Positions 1 to 5,980 are shown, numbered from the stretch's first letter. The stretch: 9,798 nt of DNA from Rhodoferax sp. UBA4127 (GCA_002381045.1 DFWT01000245.1:1-9798), one strand, 5' to 3'. Program-made: numbers and translations. Notes: a model not told the origin generated them from the sequence alone.

Positions 1-870
1 CTGCGCAAGGACAACACCGGCTACGACCTGCGCGACCTGTTCATCGGCAGCGAAGGCACGCTGGGCATCATCACCGCCGCCACGCTCAAGCTGTTTGCAC
101 AACCCGCAGCGCAACTCACCGCCTGGGCGGCCGTGCCGTCTATGGCCGCCGCTGTTCAACTACTTGGTCTGGCTCAGCAACGCCTAAGCGCTAGCCTGAC
201 CGGGTTTGAGTTGATGGGTCAATTTGCATTGAGCCTGGTCGCTAAACACTTTGGCAACTTGCGCCTGCCGCTGTACCGGGACACACCGTTTTGTGTGTTG
301 CTGGAAAACGCTGATTCTGAATCTGAAACCCATGCCAGAACCCAACTCGAAGGCCTGCTGGAAGCTGGGATGGAAGCCGGCTGCGTCTCCGACGCGGTGG
401 TGGCAGACAACCTGACTCAGGCGCAAACCCTTTGGCAGGTGCGTGAGAGCATTCCACTGGCCCAGGCGCAAGAGGGCCTGAACATCAAACACGACATCTC
501 GGTGCCGGTGTCTGCCATGGCCGCATTTGTCGCCAGCACCGATGCCCATCTGTCGCAGGCCATTCCAGGAGTACGGCTGGTTAACTTTGGTCATTTGGGC
601 GATGGAAACCTGCACTACAACGTTCAGGCCCCCGTGGGCACGGATGCGGCGGCGTTTTTGCGCCTGCACGAAACCGACGTGAACAAAATCGTGTTTGACG
701 CGGTAATGGCCCACGGCGGCTCAATTTCAGCGGAACACGGGGTGGGCAGTCTGAAAGTGACGCATCTGGCCCACTACAAATCACCCGTGGCCCTGGCCAC
801 GATGCGGGCCATCAAGCAGGCGCTGGACCCGTTAAACCTGATGAATCCCGGGCGGGTGCTGGCGGCCTAG
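1..870 (+). CDS. FAD-binding oxidase/dehydrogenase, GlcD/D-2-hydroxyacid type, 3' part
   Basis: The gene is open from the first base, so its start and most of the FAD-binding domain lie outside the window; 289 residues are visible. Residues about 14-24 read LFIGSEGTLGI, the end of the FAD-binding type 4 (PCMH/VAO) fold. The rest is the FAD-linked oxidase C-terminal domain. Landmarks are FGHLGDGNLHYNV (about 196-208), whose His residues bind metal or substrate in this family, SAEHGVG (about 243-249), and the terminal NPGRVLA. The family oxidises D-2-hydroxyacids (glycolate, D-lactate, D-2-hydroxyglutarate) and passes electrons to a flavoprotein or quinone. The exact substrate cannot be read from this fragment. 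It ends with TAG and is separated by 59 nt from ccdA. It is probably an independent core gene rather than part of the TA/folate cluster, because a promoter-like element lies in the gap. Confidence 0.9.
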   Translation: MRKDNTGYDLRDLFIGSEGTLGIITAATLKLFAQPAAQLTAWAAVPSMAAAVQLLGLAQQRLSASLTGFELMGQFALSLVAKHFGNLRLPLYRDTPFCVLLENADSESETHARTQLEGLLEAGMEAGCVSDAVVADNLTQAQTLWQVRESIPLAQAQEGLNIKHDISVPVSAMAAFVASTDAHLSQAIPGVRLVNFGHLGDGNLHYNVQAPVGTDAAAFLRLHETDVNKIVFDAVMAHGGSISAEHGVGSLKVTHLAHYKSPVALATMRAIKQALDPLNLMNPGRVLAA

Positions 871-890
871 CCACTCCCAGCATGGGAAAC

Positions 891-911
891 ATGCGCATAT
901 ACTTTGCGCAT
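891..911 (+). promoter_or_regulatory. Inverted repeat enclosing a -10-like box; candidate CcdA(B) operator
   Basis: ATGCGCA (891-897) and TGCGCAT (905-911) are perfect 7-bp inverted arms separated by 7 nt. The spacer begins TATACT (898-903), a good -10 match. No convincing -35 lies 16-18 nt upstream. The site lies 18 nt before the ccdA start. CcdA-type RHH antitoxins repress their own operon by binding palindromes over the promoter, so autoregulation is the natural reading. That is inferred from position and symmetry. A weaker CCCA/TGGG pair (876-879, 883-886) lies just upstream. Confidence 0.45.
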
Positions 912-929
912 TATTGATGGAGAAACCCC

Positions 930-1217
930 GTGCTTCACTTTGAAAATGCGCCCAAAAAGGCCACCAATCTGTCTCTAAACACCAAGGTGCTGGAAGCCGC
1001 CAGGGAAATGGGTATGAACCTGTCGCAAACTGTGGACACGTTGCTTGCCGATGAAGTGAAGAAGCGCTACTGGGAAAAATGGAATGACGACAACAGAGAG
1101 GCTATGGCCGCTTACAACGAACGTGTCGCCAAACATGGCTTGCCACTGGCCAAATACCGCACCTGGGGAAAATCGCTGGGTGATGGTCGCACTGGAGTTG
1201 ACAGTGGCTCGTTTTGA
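930..1217 (+). CDS. ccdA: CcdA-family type II antitoxin
   Basis: The start is GTG at 930, chosen because GGAG (919-922) lies 7 nt upstream. The 95-residue product has the CcdA layout. An N-terminal ribbon-helix-helix DNA-binding part includes APKKATNLSLN (7-17). A C-terminal toxin-wrapping segment includes WEKWNDDNREAMAAYNERVAKHG (about 48-70) and ends at LPLAKYRTW (71-79). CcdA neutralises the gyrase poison CcdB and, with it, represses the operon. Known relatives usually end near residue 79. Here about 16 further residues (80-95) follow and overlap the start of ccdB by 14 nt, so the tail may be a by-product of stop-codon loss. The antitoxin-then-toxin order supports the call. Confidence 0.88.
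   Translation: MLHFENAPKKATNLSLNTKVLEAAREMGMNLSQTVDTLLADEVKKRYWEKWNDDNREAMAAYNERVAKHGLPLAKYRTWGKSLGDGRTGVDSGSF
1194..1206 (+). promoter_or_regulatory. Ribosome binding site and GTG start of ccdB
   Basis: GGAG (1194-1197) is followed by 6 nt and GTG (1204-1206). This fixes the toxin start inside the end of ccdA, at the residue where CcdB relatives begin (M-A-R-F-D-V-Y). An in-frame ATG at 1183 lacks comparable spacing and would add seven residues with no counterpart in the family. Confidence 0.6.
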
Positions 1218-1518
1218 CGTTTACCCCAATCCTGACCCGCAGGACGCACATGTCGTCCCCTACTTTCTGGATGTCCAAAACGACCACATTAAGGGCATCA
1301 AAACTCGGGTTCTGGTGCCTCTGTGGCACGCTGATATGGTGCCAGCAAAATTTGTCGACCTGAACCCGGAATTTGAGGTTGAGGGCACTCAAGTAGTCAT
1401 GGATACCCCAGCAATTGGTGCTGTTGCCATGAGCGTGCTAAGGCCAGCGGTCACAAACTTGAGTGCGCAACAATTCACAATTCAAAATGCACTTGACACT
1501 CTCCTTGGGGGTTACTGA
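1204..1518 (+). CDS. ccdB: CcdB-family toxin (DNA gyrase poison)
   Basis: The product has 104 residues; the family is about 101-105. The CcdB fold is recognisable from ARFDVYPNP (2-10), the VPYFLDVQND strand (18-27), TRVLVPLWHADM (34-45) and the C-terminal helix LSAQQFTIQNALDTLL (86-101). CcdB binds GyrA and traps the gyrase-DNA cleavage complex, causing breaks unless CcdA is present. The GTG start is set by the GGAG at 1194 and by homology. An ORF in the same frame extends further upstream, but that part is the shadow of ccdA. In F-plasmid CcdB the last residues Trp-Gly-Ile are needed for toxicity. Here the end is Gly-Gly-Tyr, so activity is uncertain. The stop lies 2 nt before the thyA start, suggesting translational coupling. 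Confidence 0.87.
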   Translation: MARFDVYPNPDPQDAHVVPYFLDVQNDHIKGIKTRVLVPLWHADMVPAKFVDLNPEFEVEGTQVVMDTPAIGAVAMSVLRPAVTNLSAQQFTIQNALDTLLGGY

Positions 1519-1520
1519 AA

Positions 1521-2348
1521 TTGACATCTAACTCCTCCCAATACGAAGATTTTTTGCGCCATGTAAGCACCCACGGCGTGTTCAAGCCCGATCGCACCGG
1601 CACCGGCACCACCAGCGTGTTTGGCTACCAAATGCGCTTCGACCTCAACCAGGGTTTCCCGCTGGTGACCACCAAAAAGGTATTCCTGAAAGCCATCATC
1701 GTCGAGCTGCTGTGGTTTTTGCGGGGTGACTCCAACGTGAAGTGGCTGCAAGAACGCGGCTGCACCATCTGGGACGAATGGGCCCGTGCCGACGGCGATC
1801 TCGGCCCAGTGTATGGCGTGCAATGGCGCAGCTGGCCCACACCTGATGGTGGTCACATTGACCAGATCCAACAAGTGATTGATACGCTCAAAACCAACCC
1901 TGATTCACGCCGAATCATCGTGAGTGCCTGGAACGTGGCTGAGTTGGACAAAATGGCCTTGATGCCCTGCCACGCTTTTTTCCAGTTTTATGTGGCTCCC
2001 GCCACCACGCCCGGTGGCAAAGGCAAACTCAGTTGCCAGCTGTACCAACGCAGCGCCGACATCTTTTTGGGTGTGCCGTTCAACATTGCCAGCTACGCTC
2101 TTCTGACCCACATCGTGGCCCAGCAGTGCGGCCTGGACGTGGGCGATTTCATCTGGACAGGCGGCGACTGCCACATTTATGCCAACCACGCCGAACAGGT
2201 GGCACTGCAGCTCAGTCGTGAACCTTTTGCGTATCCAGCCCTTGTCATTAAACGCAAGCCTGCTCATATTTTTGATTATGAGTTGGAAGACTTCGAGGTG
2301 CAAAACTACCAATGCCATCCGGCGATCAAAGCCCCGGTGGCGGTGTGA
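1521..2348 (+). CDS. thyA: Thymidylate synthase
   Basis: ThyA methylates dUMP to dTMP using 5,10-methylene-tetrahydrofolate and releases dihydrofolate. The 275-residue protein shows DRTGTGT (24-30, phosphate-binding Arg25), GPVYGVQWRSW (95-105), SRRIIVSAWN (129-138), the catalytic Cys150 in MPCHAFFQ, and QRSADIFLGVPFNIASY (176-192). The dUMP-contacting HIY lies at 218-220. A short ATTPGGKGK insertion (160-168) makes it slightly longer than the 264-residue E. coli enzyme. The start is TTG: an in-frame stop lies at 1494, the only other candidate upstream is CTG at 1515, and the first in-frame ATG is deep inside the protein. A G-rich run (1507-1511) is the only SD-like sequence. The gene follows ccdB by 2 nt and overlaps the permease gene. 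Confidence 0.97.
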   Translation: MTSNSSQYEDFLRHVSTHGVFKPDRTGTGTTSVFGYQMRFDLNQGFPLVTTKKVFLKAIIVELLWFLRGDSNVKWLQERGCTIWDEWARADGDLGPVYGVQWRSWPTPDGGHIDQIQQVIDTLKTNPDSRRIIVSAWNVAELDKMALMPCHAFFQFYVAPATTPGGKGKLSCQLYQRSADIFLGVPFNIASYALLTHIVAQQCGLDVGDFIWTGGDCHIYANHAEQVALQLSREPFAYPALVIKRKPAHIFDYELEDFEVQNYQCHPAIKAPVAV

Positions 2349-3238
2349 GCGGCGCGCACATCAGCCGCCGTCAACGCTGGAGCCTGATCGCCCTGACCCT
2401 GATGTGGGGCACCAATTGGCCGATGATGAAGTTCAGCCTGCGCGAGCTCTCGCCGCTGTACTTTCGCGCCCTCACCATGACGGGGGGCGCACTCTGGCTT
2501 TACCTGTACTACCGGGCCAAGGGCGTGCGCATGCTGCCACAGGGTACCGAATGGCGCAGCGTGGTAACGCTGGGGCTACCCAATGTGCTGGGTTGGCACA
2601 CCATGGCAATTCTGGGCGTGAAGGAACTCGCCAGCGGGCGCGCGGCAATTTTGGGTTTCACCATGCCAATCTGGACGGTGCTGCTGGGGGTCTTGTTTTT
2701 CAAGGTAAAGCTCACCAAACGCATTGGCCTGGCGGCGCTTGCCGTGGCGCTGGCCATTGGCCTGTTGACATTCAATGAACTCACTGCGCTCACAGGAAAA
2801 CCTCTGGGCATTGTCTGGATGGAGTTGGCGGCCCTATCTTGGGCCGCTGGCACACTGATGATGCGCCGCGCACACCTCACCATGCCAGTGGAAACGCTCA
2901 CCGTGTGGATGCTGATATTGGCCAGCATTTGCCTGTGGCTTTTTGCGGCTGTGATGGAACCCTGGCCGGCCTGGCAGTTTTCTGCACCCATGTGGGGCAG
3001 CCTGGCCTACGGCGCACTCATCAACTACGGTTTTGCCCAAATCATCTGGTTTGGGCTGGCTCGCCATTTGCCCCCGGCCACCAGCGCCATGAGCATCATG
3101 GCCGTTCCGCTGATTGGCACCGCCAGCGCCACCTTGATCGTTGGTGAGGTGCCTCATTGGCAAGATTTTGCTGCCATGCTATGTGTCATGACGGCCATAG
3201 CCGCCGTGCTGGTGCCGCCCAGGAAACCCGCCATCTGA
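2312..3238 (+). CDS. EamA/DMT-superfamily inner-membrane permease
   Basis: This 308-residue protein has about ten hydrophobic helices in two EamA-like halves, the drug/metabolite transporter pattern. The first half starts near residue 23 with WSLIALTLMWGTNWPMMKF, whose WG-N-W type motif is typical. The second half starts with GIVWMELAALSWAAGTLMM. A short basic turn precedes the first helix. The substrate cannot be read from sequence; known DMT substrates include amino acids, nucleobases and drugs. The start is ambiguous. ATG 2312 has GAGGTG 11 nt upstream and overlaps thyA by 37 nt. GTG 2345 would give the classic 4-nt GTGA overlap with the thyA stop and a 297-residue protein that loses nothing hydrophobic. 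Its position between thyA and folA suggests co-expression, not necessarily a folate or nucleoside substrate. Confidence 0.88.
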   Translation: MPSGDQSPGGGVSGAHISRRQRWSLIALTLMWGTNWPMMKFSLRELSPLYFRALTMTGGALWLYLYYRAKGVRMLPQGTEWRSVVTLGLPNVLGWHTMAILGVKELASGRAAILGFTMPIWTVLLGVLFFKVKLTKRIGLAALAVALAIGLLTFNELTALTGKPLGIVWMELAALSWAAGTLMMRRAHLTMPVETLTVWMLILASICLWLFAAVMEPWPAWQFSAPMWGSLAYGALINYGFAQIIWFGLARHLPPATSAMSIMAVPLIGTASATLIVGEVPHWQDFAAMLCVMTAIAAVLVPPRKPAI

Positions 3239-3252
3239 CCTTTGAGTTGACC

Positions 3253-3747
3253 ATGCCATTGAACCTGATATTTGCCCGCGCCCGCAATGGCGTGATTGGC
3301 CGCAACAACACCCTACCCTGGCATCTGCCTGAAGACCTAGCGCACTTCAAACGCCACACCTTGGGCTGCCCAGTGATCATGGGGCGCAAGACCTGGGACT
3401 CGCTGCCGCCCAAATTTCGCCCCTTGCCTGGCAGGCTTAACGTGGTGGTGACACGCCAACCGGATTGGCAAGCATCTGGTGCAGTGGTGGCACATTCGCT
3501 GCCTGAGGCCTGCGCCGCCTGCCCAGCTGAGAGCACGGCCTGGGTTATTGGAGGCGCTGAGCTTTACCAACAAGCCATGCCCTTGGCCAGCGCCGCCTTG
3601 GTCACCGAGATTGATGCCGACTTTGAAGGCGATGCCTTTGCGCCACAATTCGGCCCCGAGTGGGTTGAAACCTCACACCAACAGCAACTCAGCAGCACTG
3701 GCTTGAGCCTGCGTTTTGTCACTTACCAAAAATCTTCAGGAGTTTGA
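3253..3747 (+). CDS. folA: Dihydrofolate reductase
   Basis: FolA reduces dihydrofolate to tetrahydrofolate with NADPH, closing the cycle opened by ThyA; it is the trimethoprim target. The 164-residue length matches chromosomal DHFRs. Landmarks are NGVIGRNNTLPWHLPEDLAHFK (about 12-33), with the catalytic acid probably Asp28, then PVIMGRKTWDSLP (about 38-50), the Arg-containing LPGRLNVVVTR (58-68), and the NADPH-contacting VIGGAELY (about 97-104). The start is ATG 3253, 14 nt after the permease stop, where the DHFR fold begins. The frame stays open upstream to 3157, but those residues shadow the permease. The SD is weak (GAG at 3244-3246), suggesting reliance on upstream translation. No residue pattern of acquired trimethoprim-resistant enzymes was recognised. 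Confidence 0.96.
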   Translation: MPLNLIFARARNGVIGRNNTLPWHLPEDLAHFKRHTLGCPVIMGRKTWDSLPPKFRPLPGRLNVVVTRQPDWQASGAVVAHSLPEACAACPAESTAWVIGGAELYQQAMPLASAALVTEIDADFEGDAFAPQFGPEWVETSHQQQLSSTGLSLRFVTYQKSSGV

Positions 3748-3748
3748 T

Positions 3749-4345
3749 ATGTCCGGACACGGATTTCATGTGCACGGCCCGCACGACCACGAGTTGGAAC
3801 ATGCCCAGCAAGGCGGCCATGGCAACGGCCACGGTGACCACGGCAGCATGATCAACCAGATTGCCTTGTTCACGGCCATCATTGCGACCGTGGGCGCCTT
3901 GTTTGGCTACATGGGGGGCGCTACCCAGGCCAACGCTGGCCTGTTCAAGAATAACGCGGCCATTAAAAAGACCGAAGCCTCCAACCAGTGGAATTACTTC
4001 CAATCCAAGAGCACCAAGCAGTCGCTGGCGGAACTGGCGCGTGACTTGGCGCCCGAGGACAAGAAAGCGTTTTACCAGGGCAAGGTTGACCGCTACGAGA
4101 AGGAAAAGGGCGAGATCAAACTGGTGGCCGACAAGATGGAGGCTGAAGCCACCGCGTGGGATAAACAAAGTGATGAGCAAATGCACCAGCATCACCGCTG
4201 GGCCCAGTCCACCACCGTGCTACAAGTGTCGATTGCACTGGCTGCCATTGCGCTGCTGACCAAAAAGAAATGGCTGGAGGTGGCCATGTTCATCGCCGGC
4301 GGCGCAGGGCTGGTGGTGGGTGTTTTGGCGACACTTCATATTTGA
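3749..4345 (+). CDS. DUF4337 family membrane protein
   Basis: This 198-residue protein matches the DUF4337 layout as I know it. A transmembrane helix (about 37-56) is followed by NNAAIKKTEASNQWNYFQSKSTKQSL (about 68-93), a charged coiled-coil-like segment (about 95-148), and a C-terminal pair of helices (about 154-171 and 175-195). No enzymatic function is established for the family. The N-terminus is notably His-rich, with nine His in the first 31 residues, suggesting but not proving metal binding. The start is ATG 3749: AGGAG (3738-3742) lies 6 nt upstream, inside the end of folA. The stop codons of folA and this gene's start are 1 nt apart, so translation is likely coupled. An upstream ATG at 3716 would put 11 folA-shadow residues on the protein. 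The stop TGA falls inside a dispersed repeat. Confidence 0.85.
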   Translation: MSGHGFHVHGPHDHELEHAQQGGHGNGHGDHGSMINQIALFTAIIATVGALFGYMGGATQANAGLFKNNAAIKKTEASNQWNYFQSKSTKQSLAELARDLAPEDKKAFYQGKVDRYEKEKGEIKLVADKMEAEATAWDKQSDEQMHQHHRWAQSTTVLQVSIALAAIALLTKKKWLEVAMFIAGGAGLVVGVLATLHI

Positions 4346-4393
4346 TAGCTGCTTTCGCCTATTGAAAAAGGTCTAGGGGCCAATAACTCATGA
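4342..4393 (+). repeat. Comamonadaceae-type dispersed intergenic repeat
   Basis: The stretch beginning TTGATAGCTGCTT, continuing through TCTAGGGGCCAATAA and ending CTCATGA resembles a short repeat I recall from many Comamonadaceae intergenic regions (GATAGCTGCTT ... GCTAGAGGCC ... CTCTTGA). It often sits directly after stop codons, as here, where it supplies the TGA of the DUF4337 gene. Only one copy is in the window, so the call rests on recollection. Its function is unknown. Confidence 0.45.
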
Positions 4394-4477
4394 AACTTGC
4401 CACCTGAAGTATGCATTCATGTTTCAAGCGATCTCATAATTTCTCAAAAACGTATAAAACTTCTATTATTTCAATAG
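4359..4477. repeat. 9-bp inverted repeat pair in the chromosome-island junction
   Basis: CTATTGAAA (4359-4367) and TTTCAATAG (4469-4477) are perfect inverted copies 101 nt apart. CGC stands just outside both arms (4356-4358, and CTTAGCG 4478-4484 on the right). The left arm lies within the dispersed repeat. The pair could mark the ends of a small non-coding element or reflect two oppositely oriented fragments of the same repeat family. Chance is not excluded in this AT-rich stretch. Confidence 0.3.
4441..4469 (+). promoter_or_regulatory. Possible sigma-70 promoter for the integrase gene
   Basis: TTCTCA (4441-4446, 4 of 6 to the -35 consensus) and TATTAT (4464-4469, 5 of 6 to the -10) are separated by 17 nt. 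It is the best promoter match I found between DUF4337 and the integrase. It would give a leader of about 100 nt that carries the GGGGGTATC repeats. Confidence 0.3.
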
Positions 4478-4534
4478 CTTAGCGTCTCAAGTTGTCCCAT
4501 TCCGTTTATAGAAACTTCTTGGAATCTTGATCGA

Positions 4535-4575
4535 TTGGGGGTATCGTTGGGGGTATCAATTCAAGGATACCCCCA
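4535..4575 (+). repeat. GGGGGTATC direct repeats and hairpin preceding the integrase
   Basis: TTGGGGGTATC occurs at 4535-4545 and again at 4547-4557, a 12-bp period. An inverted copy, GATACCCCCA (4566-4575), follows. The second and third copies form a perfect 10-bp stem (4548-4557 with 4566-4575) around an 8-nt loop, ending 3 nt before the integrase ATG. I recall similar GGGGGTAT/ATACCCCC sets in front of many P4-type island integrases. They could be arm-type integrase-binding sites, an autorepression operator, or an RNA hairpin masking the start. The only SD-like AAGGA (4563-4567) lies partly in the loop. Confidence 0.7.
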
Positions 4576-4578
4576 GAT

Positions 4579-5928
4579 ATGCTGTCCACACTAAAAGTCA
4601 AATCCGCCAAACCGGAAGCGCGCGCCTACAAGCTCGCCGACAGTGGTGGGTTGTATCTTCTTGTCCAGCCCAACGGCTCTAAACTGTGGCGCTACAAGTT
4701 CCGCGTCCACGGCACGGAGGGGCTGCAGGCACTGGGCGCCTTTCCTGAGATTGGGCTTGCAGAAGCACGCGGACTGCACACCGATGCCCGGAAACTTGTG
4801 GTCCAGGGTATCAATCCCATACAAGCCCGACGCGACGAAAAGATCGTCCAGGCGCAGGACCAATTGGAACGTGTCAATGGCGTATTCGCCACCATCACGG
4901 CGGACTGGAACGCAGCAACGGCGGCGGACCTGCGACCATCCACGGTGAAGCAACGCAAGCGCGAGATCGACAACGATCTGCTGCCAACGCTCAAGAGTCG
5001 CCAGATCGGTAGCATCACACGCCTGGAACTCACCGCGCTGCTCAAAGGTGTCGAGAAACGTGCGCCCGAAGTGGCGCGCAATCTGCGCAATCACTTGTGG
5101 GGAGTGTTCGAGTACGCCATCGATTCTGGTCTGATCGAGAACAACCCGGTGCCACCCGTGCGCGTAATGAAGAAACGCAACCAGAAAAACCACCCAGCCC
5201 TGTCCGACAAGCAGATCGGCGATTTTCTGCGGACGCTGGATAACTCGGGCAGGATTAACGAGGAAACGCGCATCGCCATGTTGTTGGTGCTTCTGACTGC
5301 CTGCCGCAAGGCCGAAGTCATCGAGGGCCGATGGGATGAAGTGGATATGGAAGGTGCCCAGTGGGAAATTCCGGCTGCACGGATGAAGGCAAAGCGTGCG
5401 CATTGGGTTCCACTGCCCCCGCAGGCAGTAGCGTTACTCACCCGCTTGCGCGCCCTCGTGCCAGCCGATAGAGAGTATCTGTTTCCGAACCGAGTGGACC
5501 CGCGCCGGCCGATGGCCAACCGCAGCTTGAACGCCTTGATGGAGCGGCTGGGACTCAGCGGTGTAGGTACGCCGCACGGCATGCGAGCATCGTTCAGCAC
5601 CTATTTCAATAGCATCGGTGGAAACATCGATGTGATCGAGCACTGCTTGGCGCACGTGCCGGCAAACGCGGTGCGCGCAGCCTACAACCGCCATGCGTAC
5701 CAGGATGAGCGGCGCGCAATGCTCCAGCAGTGGGCGGATTATCTGGATCGGCTACGCCAGGAACGAACAAGTTCCGAACACGAATCCGTCACGCCCATCG
5801 AAAAGGCTGAAGAAATGTCAATGCACGCAACAAAACCGAAGGTCGGCCGCGTTTTCACAATATCGGATGTTCCGCGCGTCGATGCAAAAACCAGGGCGCG
5901 GCTGAAAGAGGCAACCGATACACTGTAA
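4579..5928 (+). CDS. P4-type tyrosine integrase (DUF4102/Arm-DNA-binding)
   Basis: This enzyme catalyses site-specific integration and excision of the island through a tyrosine-linked DNA intermediate. Domains in order: N-terminal arm-binding DUF4102 domain (about 1-90, with LADSGGLYLLVQPNGSKLWR), a SAM-like core-binding domain (about 100-195), and the catalytic domain (about 205-385). The catalytic set appears complete: Arg243 (TACRKAE), Lys270 or Lys272 (MKAKRAHWVPL), His333 and Arg336 (HGMR), His359 (CLAHV) and nucleophile Tyr369 (AAYNRHAY). After the usual end near 390 there is an unusual tail of about 55 residues that I do not recognise. ATG 4579 is where the family begins, although the SD is poor and lies in a hairpin loop. 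The gene converges with the ATPase gene, with 52 nt between. Confidence 0.95.
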   Translation: MLSTLKVKSAKPEARAYKLADSGGLYLLVQPNGSKLWRYKFRVHGTEGLQALGAFPEIGLAEARGLHTDARKLVVQGINPIQARRDEKIVQAQDQLERVNGVFATITADWNAATAADLRPSTVKQRKREIDNDLLPTLKSRQIGSITRLELTALLKGVEKRAPEVARNLRNHLWGVFEYAIDSGLIENNPVPPVRVMKKRNQKNHPALSDKQIGDFLRTLDNSGRINEETRIAMLLVLLTACRKAEVIEGRWDEVDMEGAQWEIPAARMKAKRAHWVPLPPQAVALLTRLRALVPADREYLFPNRVDPRRPMANRSLNALMERLGLSGVGTPHGMRASFSTYFNSIGGNIDVIEHCLAHVPANAVRAAYNRHAYQDERRAMLQQWADYLDRLRQERTSSEHESVTPIEKAEEMSMHATKPKVGRVFTISDVPRVDAKTRARLKEATDTL

Positions 5929-5929
5929 T

Positions 5930-5976
5930 AGGCAGCAGTGATCACACATGATGATGTTTTTCCTGCATGCCTTTTT
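5930..5976 (+). terminator. Possible intrinsic terminator after the integrase gene
   Basis: AGGCAGCAG (5930-5938) can pair with CTGC-A-TGCCT (5963-5972) as nine base pairs with one bulged A, followed by TTTT (5973-5976). The loop is long (24 nt), which weakens the call. Within it, GTGATCAC (5938-5945) is a perfect palindrome sharing one base with the left arm. It lies between two convergent genes, where a terminator is expected. Confidence 0.35.
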
Positions 5977-5980
5977 GTCC

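Noticed and set aside
184..714. Long open frame on the - strand opposite the FAD-linked oxidase
   Set aside because: It is antisense to a gene with clear family motifs, and its translation has no recognisable motif or SD.
1084..1203. Upstream extension of the ccdB frame
   Set aside because: It lies wholly inside ccdA. Family homology and the SD at 1194 place the start at GTG 1204.
2179..2778. 199-codon + strand frame spanning the thyA/permease junction
   Set aside because: It overlaps two well-supported genes in another frame and reads as a low-complexity Arg/Ala/Gly-rich shadow.
3157..3252. Upstream extension of folA by 32 codons
   Set aside because: These residues are a shadow of the permease C-terminus; the DHFR fold starts at ATG 3253.
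4346..4578. tRNA or tmRNA gene at the integrase attachment site
   Set aside because: I looked for acceptor/TPsiC-arm patterns (GGTTCGA-like) in the gap and found none.
4591..5403. 270-codon - strand frame under the integrase
   Set aside because: The integrase on the + strand has all catalytic residues; the opposite frame is a by-product of GC-rich codon bias and resembles nothing.
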